64,000 nucleotides of DNA from JAITVM01 sp031551135 (GTDB taxonomy: Bacteria > Bacillota > Clostridia > Lachnospirales > JAITVM01): positions 1-64,000 of the forward strand of contig JAVBOA010000012.1 of the NCBI GenBank assembly GCA_031551135.1, in the 5' to 3' direction. Positions 24,120-32,251 of the stretch are shown here, in pieces. The position numbers and the translations under genes were made by a program. The notes beneath the pieces were generated by a model. The model worked only from the letters and a program-made list of their open reading frames with translations, was not told the DNA's origin and did no database searches. The stretch's first letter is position 1. Every line of letters begins with the position of its first letter.

Positions 24120-26387
24120 ATGAAGGTACAAGAATGGTTGGGCGAAGATAATAAGCTTGCAATTGATATTTGGGAAAAGAAATATAGAAATGGCAATGAA
24201 AATTTCGATGAATGGCTAAATAGAGTGAGCGCAGGGAATGAAGATTTAAAAGAGTTAATTACTAAAAAGAAATTTCTCTTTGGTGGCAGAATTCTCAGCA
24301 ACAGAGGTTTAAACAAGGAAGGTAAGAAAATCTCTTACAGTAATTGCTATGTCCTTTCTCCGCCAGAAGATAATATTGAAAGCATTTTTGAAGCTGCAAA
24401 GAAATTGGCGAGAACCTTCAGCTATGGTGGCGGTTGTGGAATCGATATTAGTAAACTGTCTCCAAGAGGTGCGGTAATAAACAATGCGGCAAAATCAACG
24501 TCAGGGTCAGTTTCTTTTATGGATTTATATGATTTGGTCACAAGCCTTATAGGACAGTCGGGAAGACGTGGAGCATTAATGCTATCTATTGACTGTACTC
24601 ATCCTGATTTGGAAGAATTTATTGGGATTAAGTCTGACCTGAGCAAAGTAAATAAAGCAAACATCTCTGTGAAGATAAACGATGGTTTCATGCAAGCCGT
24701 CAAGAATAAAACAGATTTCGAATTGAAGTTTATTAGAGAAGAAACTGGCGAAGAGATTATAAAGAAGATAAAGGCAGACGAGTTATTTCATAAGCTTGCA
24801 GAGATGAACTGGGATTACGCCGAACCGGGGATGCTGTTTTGGGACAGAATTAAAAGCTATAATCTTCTAAGCAATAACGATGATTTTCAATACGCTGGAG
24901 TGAATCCCTGCGCAGAGGAACCCCTTCCTGCCGGTGGAAGCTGTTTGCTGGGAAGCATAAATCTCGCCGAGTATGTTACTCAAAACAAGCAATTTGACTA
25001 TGTTAGTTTCAGATATGATGTCAAAAAGGCAATCGTAGCTCTTAATGAAGTATTAGACGAAGGTCTTCCTCTTCATCCGTTGGAAGAACAACAAAATAGT
25101 GTTCGTGATTGGAGACAGATTGGACTTGGGATTATGGGTCTTGCTGATTGCTTAATTAAAATGGGCATTAAATACGGTTCAAAGAGAGCAGTGTACACAT
25201 GCGACCTTATAGGTTTTAACATGGCTGAAGCATCTCTTTATTCCTCAGCAATTTTGGCAAGTAAATATGGTACTTATCCAAAGTACAACAATAAGGTTCT
25301 GGAAACTGAGTTTTTTCAGATGAATGCGTCAACTGAGACAATAGAAATAGTCAAGAAACATGGTTTAAGAAACTCTCAGCTTTTGACATGCGCTCCAACA
25401 GGCACTATCTCAACCATGTTGGGTGTAAGTGGCGGTATCGAGCCGATTTTTGCAAACTACTACATAAGAAAAACTCAGTCTCTTCATAATGAAGACTTTG
25501 AATATAAGGTTTACACTCCTATCGTAAAAGAATATATAGATTCAAATAATATTACTGATGACGCTGATTTGCCTGATTATTTTGTTACGTCTCAGCAGTT
25601 AGATTATGCAAATCGGATTGAAATGCAAGCAATCTGGCAAAGTCATATTGATGCTTCAATATCTTCCACCGTTAATCTGCCAAACTCTGCAACAGTAGAA
25701 GACGTGAAAAAGCTTTACTTATATGCTTGGGAAAAAGGATTGAAAGGCATAACAGTTTATCGGGATGGCTGCAAAAGAAGTGGAATTCTTATTACTGAGC
25801 CTAAATCCAAGGAAACCAGTAAACCCGAAGGAGCATCGGAAAGTACTGAGCTAAAGCGTGGAGATGTAATTCAAGTAAAAGATGATGTAGTTGGCAAGAA
25901 GAGAAAGCTGATGTCTGGATGTGGCACACTTCATTGCAAGGCGTTCTTTGACCCGGCAACAGGAGATATTCTTGAGACTTATTTTAGTAAGGGTTCATCA
26001 GGAGGTTGTAATAATTTCATGATTGGACTTTCGAGGATGATTTCTCTATCGGCAAGAGCTGGATGCGACGTTTACACAATAGCTGATCAGTTAGACAGTT
26101 GTGGTGTTTGCGCTTCTTATGCGGTCAGAACTGCGACCAAGAAAGATACCTCGAAAGGCTCGTGCTGTCCAATCGCAATCGGAAAAGCCCTCATCGATAT
26201 GTATGAAGAATTTCAGGCTGAACTAAATTTAAAAATCAAGACCCCTCCAGTTGTAAAATCTGCAAAAAAGCAGACCATTCAAGAAGAGAAAAAGGGCTAT
26301 GCCAATTGCCCTGAATGTGGAGAGAGTTTAGTGTTCGAGGGCGGTTGTAACACCTGTAAATCATGCGGATATTCAAAGTGTTCATAA
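24120..26387 (+). CDS. nrdJ: Adenosylcobalamin-dependent (class II) ribonucleotide reductase
   Basis: 755 residues. The active-site signatures are SNCYVLSP at about 73, NPCAEEPLP at about 261, carrying the radical Cys and Glu, and APTGTIS at about 424. The C-terminal TSCPD-type domain (SGCGTLHCKAFFDP) and a terminal zinc ribbon (CPECG...CKSCGYSKC) mark the B12-dependent NrdJ family. It makes dNTP precursors without oxygen or an activase, which suits an anaerobic host. It probably depends on host cobalamin. ATG 24120 follows ATAGGAGCG. dUTPase and other nucleotide genes follow directly. Confidence 0.95.
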   Translation: MKVQEWLGEDNKLAIDIWEKKYRNGNENFDEWLNRVSAGNEDLKELITKKKFLFGGRILSNRGLNKEGKKISYSNCYVLSPPEDNIESIFEAAKKLARTFSYGGGCGIDISKLSPRGAVINNAAKSTSGSVSFMDLYDLVTSLIGQSGRRGALMLSIDCTHPDLEEFIGIKSDLSKVNKANISVKINDGFMQAVKNKTDFELKFIREETGEEIIKKIKADELFHKLAEMNWDYAEPGMLFWDRIKSYNLLSNNDDFQYAGVNPCAEEPLPAGGSCLLGSINLAEYVTQNKQFDYVSFRYDVKKAIVALNEVLDEGLPLHPLEEQQNSVRDWRQIGLGIMGLADCLIKMGIKYGSKRAVYTCDLIGFNMAEASLYSSAILASKYGTYPKYNNKVLETEFFQMNASTETIEIVKKHGLRNSQLLTCAPTGTISTMLGVSGGIEPIFANYYIRKTQSLHNEDFEYKVYTPIVKEYIDSNNITDDADLPDYFVTSQQLDYANRIEMQAIWQSHIDASISSTVNLPNSATVEDVKKLYLYAWEKGLKGITVYRDGCKRSGILITEPKSKETSKPEGASESTELKRGDVIQVKDDVVGKKRKLMSGCGTLHCKAFFDPATGDILETYFSKGSSGGCNNFMIGLSRMISLSARAGCDVYTIADQLDSCGVCASYAVRTATKKDTSKGSCCPIAIGKALIDMYEEFQAELNLKIKTPPVVKSAKKQTIQEEKKGYANCPECGESLVFEGGCNTCKSCGYSKCS

Positions 26388-26401
26388 AAAAGGAGAAAAA
26401 T

Positions 26402-26836
26402 ATGCTGAAAATAATAAGAACAAATAAAGAATTACCTTTGCCTCAGTACCAGACAGAAGATGCTGCTGGAATGGATTTATATGCGAGTATCAACGAACAG
26501 ATAACGCTTAAGCCACTTGAGAGAAAGCTTATTCCTGCCGGAATTATGACAGAAATACCGTCAGGCTATGAAATTCAAATTAGACCTCGCAGCGGATTGG
26601 CCTTAAAAAATGGCATTACTGTACTCAACAGCCCCGGCACTATAGATCCTGACTACAGAGGAGAGATTGGAGTTATTCTAATAAATCTAGGCAACAAAGA
26701 TTTCATAATTAATAAAGGCGACAGAATAGCACAAGCAGTGATTAATAAAGTTGAAAGGTTTTTTATAACAGAGGTAAATGATTTAGGAGAAAGCGAAAGA
26801 GGTTCTGGAGGCTTCGGCTCAACTGGAAAAAAATAA
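26402..26836 (+). CDS. dut: dUTP diphosphatase (trimeric dUTPase)
   Basis: 144 residues with all five dUTPase motifs: AAGMDLYAS, PRSGLA, GTIDPDYRGEIGV, GDRIAQ and the C-terminal RGSGGFGSTG. It hydrolyses dUTP to dUMP, keeping uracil out of DNA and feeding thymidylate synthesis. ATG 26402 follows AAAGGAGAAAA; the longer frame into nrdJ lacks an RBS. It is cotranscribed with nrdJ and precedes a ThyX-like gene, which would use the dUMP. Confidence 0.97.
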   Translation: MLKIIRTNKELPLPQYQTEDAAGMDLYASINEQITLKPLERKLIPAGIMTEIPSGYEIQIRPRSGLALKNGITVLNSPGTIDPDYRGEIGVILINLGNKDFIINKGDRIAQAVINKVERFFITEVNDLGESERGSGGFGSTGKK

Positions 26837-26881
26837 AACATATCTTTATTGATATGATTTCAATAATGAAAGGTGAATAGT

Positions 26882-27502
26882 ATGTATATGATTTGCGACT
26901 ATATTATTCCAACTGATAAGTATCCATGTGTTTCAAATTGTAAAGTTTATGGCTTAGAAAATGCAATCCTTGTAAGCGGCTATCCTATGCTGGCTTCATT
27001 AAAAAAACAGGATATTAATTCTACAGATGTCCATCGAGCGGTAAAGCTCGGTGGTTCTGCCAAAGGTGAAGGGCATGACAATTTCCTAAATGGAGTAATC
27101 GTTCAGTTTGACTTAACTTTTTCAAATAAAGCTTGGGTTGAGCTTGAAAGATACCATTTCATTGATTTCATCAGCAGTCAATCAACGATGCACAGAATTG
27201 CTAAGTTCGACTTGGATGAACAGTATAACAGCTATGTTGATCCTCGCATCATTAAAATTATGAATGAGCTGAAAGATAAATATAATCGGACAAAAAATTC
27301 GGATGATTATTTAAAGCTTCTTTATTCTAATCCGGCAGGATTCACGATCACAGCAGGGATGACGACAAATTACAGACAATTGAAAACCATATATGCACAG
27401 AGAAAAACACACAGACTTCCTGAATGGAGAGAGTTCTGCAAGTGGATGGAATCACTGCCGTTGTTTAAAGAGATTTGTTTGAGGAGAAATTCGCATGAGT
27501 AA
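26882..27502 (+). CDS. Divergent ThyX-like protein (possible thymidylate synthase)
   Basis: 206 residues. The C-terminal stretch NYRQLKTIYAQRKTHRLPEW then REF matches the spacing of the ThyX helix that reads N-L-R...L-R-x-x-x-H-A-x-x-E-I-R. A central FISSQSTMHRI could correspond to the ThyX motif region but does not spell RHRxxSxNxxSxR. A flavin-dependent thymidylate synthase or a relative fits the position after dUTPase and before a nucleotide kinase. Catalysis is uncertain because the hallmark motif is not intact. ATG 26882 follows AAAGGTGAAT. Confidence 0.45.
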   Translation: MYMICDYIIPTDKYPCVSNCKVYGLENAILVSGYPMLASLKKQDINSTDVHRAVKLGGSAKGEGHDNFLNGVIVQFDLTFSNKAWVELERYHFIDFISSQSTMHRIAKFDLDEQYNSYVDPRIIKIMNELKDKYNRTKNSDDYLKLLYSNPAGFTITAGMTTNYRQLKTIYAQRKTHRLPEWREFCKWMESLPLFKEICLRRNSHE

Positions 27503-27557
27503 AGAACTGAAAGTTATTCTCCATGAGATTTTTGAAGAATTGGAGGCTATCAAATGA
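27495..27557 (+). CDS. Possible 20-aa coupling peptide
   Basis: ATG 27495 follows GAGGAGAAATTC, overlaps the end of the ThyX-like gene and overlaps the next start by 4 nt (ATGA). The peptide is a short amphipathic acidic helix. It may be a real small protein or only a device for coupling translation to the kinase gene. Confidence 0.35.
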   Translation: MSKELKVILHEIFEELEAIK

Positions 27558-28069
27558 TTATTTTATTAGGTGAGTCTGCATCAGGAAAATCCACTATAGA
27601 AAAAGAACTGGTAAAACGCGGGCTTATAAATATTGTTTCCTATACAACAAGACCTATTAGAGCTGGAGAAATTGACAGTGTTGATTATCACTATATTTCA
27701 GATAAAAAGTTCGAAGAGCTTCTTCAGAAAGATTTTTTTGCAGAATATACCAGATACAATGGTTGGAGTTATGGAATTGCAAAGGAAGATTGTAAAGACA
27801 ATACTGTTGTAGTAGTTGAGCCACATGGATTTAGACAATTGCTGAAACTTAGAGACATCAATATTTCCTCATTCTACATTAAAGTTTCGGAAAATGATCG
27901 TTTAGTTCGAATAGCGCAGCGTGGCGATAATATTATGGAAATATTTAGACGCATAATATCTGATCAAGGTGTATTTCAAGGAATTGAAGAAGATGTTACC
28001 TATATATTGGACGGAACTATGCCTGTAACTGATAATGTTGAGAAAATATTGCATACCTTGTTACCGTGA
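27554..28069 (+). CDS. Guanylate kinase-like nucleotide kinase
   Basis: 171 residues. The P-loop GESASGKST lies at 6-14 and SYTTRPIRAGEIDSVDYHYI matches the guanylate-binding region of Gmk. The chain is shorter than bacterial Gmk (about 200) and the lid region is altered, so the preferred nucleotide may differ, for example dGMP. It fits the nucleotide-supply group. The start overlaps the small frame upstream, and GGAG precedes it. Confidence 0.8.
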   Translation: MIILLGESASGKSTIEKELVKRGLINIVSYTTRPIRAGEIDSVDYHYISDKKFEELLQKDFFAEYTRYNGWSYGIAKEDCKDNTVVVVEPHGFRQLLKLRDINISSFYIKVSENDRLVRIAQRGDNIMEIFRRIISDQGVFQGIEEDVTYILDGTMPVTDNVEKILHTLLP

Positions 28070-28256
28070 AAACATGACTAAAGCAGATGTTCTGATAGAT
28101 GGTGTGTATATAAATTTGAGAGGCATATAACAGCTTGATGTACAAAATGTCCAATTGATAAACATGGGATAGAAATTGTGAAATCAAACATGCATAAGAC
28201 TTCGGAATTTATTACAATAAAAAAGACTTTTAAGGATTTAGAGACGAGAGGGGTTA

Positions 28257-28517
28257 ATGGATTTGAATAGTTTAGCGTATAATTGTGTAATTACAGAGCC
28301 TTCACCTGAATATAATTCTATTGTGGGTAAGGAGGGGCTTAAAATGATTAAAAAAGATGAAAAACATGAGGAGAGTAATCATTTTAAAGTTATACACACT
28401 ATCCCTAAAATGTCGATTAGTGACAGAGAAAAAAAGACACAAATGATAGGAAATGATCTTTATGAAGTGTTTATTAGAATCCAATCACAACTTGCTTCTG
28501 AAAGTGTATATAATTAA
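28257..28517 (+). CDS. Small hypothetical protein upstream of the recombinase
   Basis: 86 residues from ATG 28257 (GAGAGGGG upstream) or 57 from ATG 28344, which has the stronger AAGGAGGGGC. It is charged and probably helical in the C-terminal half (SISDREKKTQMIG...). It is the last gene before the integrase promoter and ends at the promoter's edge. Small partners such as recombination directionality factors are often encoded beside large serine recombinases, but no signature proves this here. Confidence 0.5.
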   Translation: MDLNSLAYNCVITEPSPEYNSIVGKEGLKMIKKDEKHEESNHFKVIHTIPKMSISDREKKTQMIGNDLYEVFIRIQSQLASESVYN

Positions 28518-28520
28518 TAT

Positions 28521-28549
28521 TGACAGTGAAGGTTATTGATGCTATTATA
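28521..28549 (+). promoter_or_regulatory. Extended -10 promoter of the serine recombinase
   Basis: TTGACA (28521-28526), 17-nt spacer, TATTAT (28544-28549) preceded by TGC. The -10 box lies inside the loop of a hairpin (see next entry). Confidence 0.7.
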
Positions 28550-28564
28550 TCGGTAACCTTTTTT
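28530..28564 (+). terminator. Rho-independent terminator overlapping the integrase promoter
   Basis: AAGGTTA plus TTGA (28530-28540) pairs with TCGG plus TAACCTT (28551-28561), followed by a T run. Read-through from upstream would stop here, while transcripts from the embedded promoter start too late to form the stem. Confidence 0.6.
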
Positions 28565-28574
28565 GTTTGGGGTG

Positions 28575-30104
28575 ATGAAAACGAATGCGATTTATGTTAG
28601 GCAATCAGTGGACAGACCTGATAGTATCTCCATTGAAAGCCAAGTAGAATATTGCAAATATGAAGTAAGAAACGAACAATTCCAACTTTATGCAGATAAA
28701 GGCTATAGTGGTAAAAATACTGAACGCCCGGAATTTCAAATGATGATGAATCATATTAAAGATGGAATAATTAAAAAGGTAATAGTATATAAACTTGATA
28801 GGATAAGTAGGTCAATTTTAGACTTTTCTAATATGATGAATATCTTTCAAGATTATGGAGTCGAATTTGTGTCAACAACAGAGAAATTTGACACATCTAC
28901 ACCAATGGGACGAGCTATGCTCAATATTTGTATTGTATTTGCTCAACTTGAACGGGAAACTATTCAAAAACGTGTGTCGGATGCGTATGCTTCGCGTAGT
29001 AAGGCTGGTTTTTATATGGGAGGACGCGTACCATACGGATTTAAGCGCATTCCAGTTACAATAAATGGTATTAATACTTCACAGTATGCGCCAATAGATA
29101 TAGAGGTAGAGCATTTGCAGTTGATTTTTGAAAAGTACTCTAAACCATCAACCTCAATAAGCGATGTAGTCAGATATTTTAGGGAACATAACATTGAGAA
29201 ATCGAGGGGAAAAGAGTGGAGTACGTCACGTATTTCAGAAGTGCTTCGTAATCCGATTTATGCAAAAGCAGACATGAATTTATACAATTTTTATATCTCT
29301 CGCGGAACGGAAATCGTTAATATGCCTGAAAGTTTTATTGGCGAAAACGGTTGTTATCTATACACCAAGGACGTGAATAGTTTTGTAGGTGCCAAAAAGG
29401 ATATGGCGCAATACAATAACATGATACTTGTGCTTGCTCCACATAAAGGTATAGTTGATTCAGAAACATGGATTAAGTGTAGGTTAAAAGGGGAGCAAAA
29501 TGTGCAAATACCAAACAGAAAAAAAGTTCGAGTGACATGGCTTTCAGGAAAATTAAAATGTGGGAAATGTGGACATGCATTACGTTACAATAAATGGATA
29601 GGTAAGACTGTGGTAAATGAATACTACTTATGCAGCGAAGTGTGTGGAAATCGTAGATGCAAGGGCTTTGGTGCAGTGAAAAAAGATAAAATTGAAGCAG
29701 AAATACTTAAACAACTTGAGGCAAAAGTAAAAAGTATAAAAATAGAACAAAGTCAACCGAGAGAAAACCATATTGAGATTAATGCTATTAAAGCCCAAAT
29801 AGCAATAAAAGAGAATGAAATTCAAGAAATAATGGAAAATCTTAAAGGTGCAAATTCTGCTGTATTAAAGTATATTAATACTACAGTAGAAAAATACGAC
29901 GACGAAATCATAGAAATGAAAAATAATCTTATTAGACTTGAAATGAGCAACAGTGGTAAAAAACAATTAGACACTGACACAATCGAAAAAACATTCAAGC
30001 ATTGGGAAAAAATATCTATTGATGAAAGACAAGCTATTTCAGATATATTAATCAAAAAGGTGCTAGTAACTAAAGACACGATTGAGATAGTATGGAAAGT
30101 CTAA
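28575..30104 (+). CDS. Large serine recombinase (phage integrase)
   Basis: 509 residues from ATG 28575. The catalytic domain shows the nucleophile Ser11 in YVRQSVDRPDSIS and the KLDRISRS arginine motif. The Recombinase domain (about 165-290) is followed by a zinc ribbon (CGKCGHA about 329, then CSEVCGNRRC) and a long coiled coil to the C-terminus. This is the domain order of phage integrases such as TP901-1 and SPbeta SprA. It would insert and, with a directionality factor, excise the element. It is the rightmost gene of the element and stops next to the predicted junction. Confidence 0.95.
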   Translation: MKTNAIYVRQSVDRPDSISIESQVEYCKYEVRNEQFQLYADKGYSGKNTERPEFQMMMNHIKDGIIKKVIVYKLDRISRSILDFSNMMNIFQDYGVEFVSTTEKFDTSTPMGRAMLNICIVFAQLERETIQKRVSDAYASRSKAGFYMGGRVPYGFKRIPVTINGINTSQYAPIDIEVEHLQLIFEKYSKPSTSISDVVRYFREHNIEKSRGKEWSTSRISEVLRNPIYAKADMNLYNFYISRGTEIVNMPESFIGENGCYLYTKDVNSFVGAKKDMAQYNNMILVLAPHKGIVDSETWIKCRLKGEQNVQIPNRKKVRVTWLSGKLKCGKCGHALRYNKWIGKTVVNEYYLCSEVCGNRRCKGFGAVKKDKIEAEILKQLEAKVKSIKIEQSQPRENHIEINAIKAQIAIKENEIQEIMENLKGANSAVLKYINTTVEKYDDEIIEMKNNLIRLEMSNSGKKQLDTDTIEKTFKHWEKISIDERQAISDILIKKVLVTKDTIEIVWKV

Positions 30105-30105
30105 T

Positions 30106-30189
30106 ACACTGTCAATTGACCGTTTTGGGGAAGCACTTAGAATCGTACAGGATTATTTGGACAGCAAGCGCATGTTTTACGCAAAATAA
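30106..30189 (+). pseudogene. 3' stub of an interrupted host gene at the attachment junction
   Basis: In a frame different from the recombinase, codons are open from just after 30,090 to a TAA at 30187-30189. They end in a protein-like tail (FGEALRIVQDYLDSKR...) and have no start codon. A strong terminator begins six bases after the TAA. This is what remains when an integrase splits a host gene. The gene could not be identified. A 10-bp palindrome at 30111-30120 may be part of the recombinase core site. Confidence 0.45.
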
Positions 30190-30194
30190 TCAAT

Positions 30195-30235
30195 CAGTCC
30201 CTGAAACTCGAAATAAAAGAGTCAGGGACTTTTTT
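30195..30235 (+). terminator. Strong terminator between the stub and the nup operon
   Basis: AGTCCCTGA and ACTC pair with GAGT and CAGGGACT around an A-rich loop, followed by T6. It separates the element side from the convergent nup operon. Confidence 0.85.
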
Positions 30236-30275
30236 ATAGAAAATTTTTTAGTGCATAGTGGTATTCAACAAATTT

Positions 30276-31202
30276 TTACAATTGGTATTTATGTTTTAAA
30301 AATGAAATTCCGTTTGATTTAGGCCCCCTCGATTCGCTTACGGAAATGGAAAGCATAATCAAAGTTATGATATATGGCAGCATACTCAGCAAATCAACAG
30401 GAATATCAATTATTTTAGTTATTTGAATCTGCACTTTCAGCGCCTCGAAAAAGGCGAAAAGCAGAGAAGCGGCGACAGCTCTTTTGATATTCCAACGTCC
30501 CAAAATCATTGCGGCAAGTGCGATATATCCTCTGCCCGCAACCATATTTTCTTGGAATCTGTCGAGGTTACCTATCGAGAGGTAAGAGCCGCCGAGACCT
30601 GCCAACGCACTTGAAATTAACATTGCGCAGTATCTTATTCTCCATACATTTATTCCAACGCTTTCGGCCGTTTTTGGGTCTTCTCCGACACTCACAAGGC
30701 GCAGACCCACGGGAGTGTGATACAAAACATAATATGCTGCAATAGCTACAACTATAAGTATATAGAAATATGGTGACATCTGTGACAGAAATTTCCCGAT
30801 AACAGGTATATCGGAAAAAATTTCGGATGTTTTTACGGTATTTACTTTCGGACTGTTTCCTCTTGTCTTAAATATTGCTTCCAAAAGGAAAGTCGTAACA
30901 CCTGATGCAAATAGGGATATTCCAAGACTGCTTACGGGTTGTGAGCCACCGAACTCAATGGTAATAACGGCGTGAATTAAGCCGAGAGCCATTCCGCCCA
31001 AAATACCGCAAAGCATTCCGATTAACATATTTCCGCCGCTGTAATAAGCTCCCAAAACCGATGTAAACGAACCCATTAACATCATACCTTCTATACCGAT
31101 GTTAATAACGCCAGATTTTTCGTTAATAGTCGCGCCGATTGCAGCAAGACCAAGGGGAATTGTTAATAAAAGTGTAGATATAATCAGCGAAGAAAGATTC
31201 AT
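30276..31202 (-). CDS. nupQ: ABC transporter permease, NupQ/YufQ type
   Basis: 308 residues with eight to nine membrane segments and the branched-chain/nucleoside permease signature ATINEKSGVINIGIEGMM near the N-terminus, plus the EAA-like loop around SVGEDPKTAESVGI. In B. subtilis the NupNOPQ system takes up guanosine and other nucleosides. The start overlaps the stop of nupP by 4 nt and GGGAGGA precedes it. It is the last gene of the four-gene operon and is intact despite lying next to the element junction. Confidence 0.88.
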   Translation of the reverse strand: MNLSSLIISTLLLTIPLGLAAIGATINEKSGVINIGIEGMMLMGSFTSVLGAYYSGGNMLIGMLCGILGGMALGLIHAVITIEFGGSQPVSSLGISLFASGVTTFLLEAIFKTRGNSPKVNTVKTSEIFSDIPVIGKFLSQMSPYFYILIVVAIAAYYVLYHTPVGLRLVSVGEDPKTAESVGINVWRIRYCAMLISSALAGLGGSYLSIGNLDRFQENMVAGRGYIALAAMILGRWNIKRAVAASLLFAFFEALKVQIQITKIIDIPVDLLSMLPYIITLIMLSISVSESRGPKSNGISFLKHKYQL

Positions 31203-32251
31203 TTCGAAAGTCCTCCCTTCGTTTTTCTATAAAGATGGCTGAAAACAAATTGTCCTGCTATGAACAAAACTACCAAACCCTGTATTACATTAATTAAGCT
31301 TGTCGATACTCCCATTTTCTGCATTTCTGTCGAACCGGTACTAAGAATACTGAAAAGCAGAGCAGAAAGGATAACAGCGAAAGGATTGTTTTTTGCCATA
31401 AGAGAAACAGGTATTCCTGAATAGCCGTATCCCGGCGAAAATCCCGAAGATAGAAAATGCTGTCTGCCCAAAAGCTCAAGCCCGCCGCCCATTCCAGCCA
31501 GCGCGCCCGATATTACCAGCCCTAACAATGCCAGAAATGTAACATTCATTCCGGCATATTCTGCGGCATCTTTATTAAGTCCGACTATTTTTATTTTAAA
31601 GCCAAAAACTGTCTTATCTAAAATAATATATACGGCTACTACGGCAATCAGCGCAAAAACAATCGCCAGAGATACGCCGTAAGGCATTGGAATAATATAC
31701 GGAAGTTTGGCGGTATCCTGAATTTTTGGAGTTGAGGAAGCTAAACTGTCGTTGCCCATATATTCGTTTATCAAAAATTGAACCAGAAAAATTGCAAGAT
31801 AATTCAGCAAGATTGTGGAAATTACAACATTTACTTTTCTGGATTCTTTTAAATAAGAAGCTATCAGCGCCCATAATGCTCCTCCGATTATAGCCGCCAA
31901 AACCGCCGCAATAGAATGAACGAAAGGAGGAAGCTTTACAAAAAGTCCCACGATTGTGGCGAATAATGCGCCGACATAAAGCTGTCCTTCTGCGCCTATA
32001 TTGAATATTCCGACTTTGGCGGAAAAAACAAGTGCAAGGCCCGTGAGAATCAGCGGCACAGAATTTGTGATTGTGTCGGAAATTCCATATTTGCTACCAA
32101 GAGCGCCTTTCAGTAAAGCTCCGTATGCTTCGAACGGGTTGTGGCCGGAGATTTGCAGGAATATCCCGCCGACAAACAATGCTCCGAAAAGGCTTAAAAT
32201 CATTAAAAATGCTTCTTGATGCTTGTCTAAAAATTTCAAAACAGCCGACAT
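31199..32251 (-). CDS. nupP: ABC transporter permease, NupP/YufP type
   Basis: 350 residues, about ten membrane segments. The segment FSAKVGIFNIGAEGQLYVGA is the permease signature shared with NupQ, and KIKIVGLNKDAAEYAGMNV is the cytoplasmic coupling loop contacting the ATPase. The gene starts directly after the nupO stop with no gap. It forms the heteromeric channel with the downstream permease. Confidence 0.88.
   Translation of the reverse strand: MSAVLKFLDKHQEAFLMILSLFGALFVGGIFLQISGHNPFEAYGALLKGALGSKYGISDTITNSVPLILTGLALVFSAKVGIFNIGAEGQLYVGALFATIVGLFVKLPPFVHSIAAVLAAIIGGALWALIASYLKESRKVNVVISTILLNYLAIFLVQFLINEYMGNDSLASSTPKIQDTAKLPYIIPMPYGVSLAIVFALIAVVAVYIILDKTVFGFKIKIVGLNKDAAEYAGMNVTFLALLGLVISGALAGMGGGLELLGRQHFLSSGFSPGYGYSGIPVSLMAKNNPFAVILSALLFSILSTGSTEMQKMGVSTSLINVIQGLVVLFIAGQFVFSHLYRKTKGGLSK

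Noticed and set aside
30092..30322. 76-codon + frame across the junction
   Set aside because: Crosses the strong terminator at 30195-30235 and the end of nupQ; the other frame ending at 30189 explains the region better.
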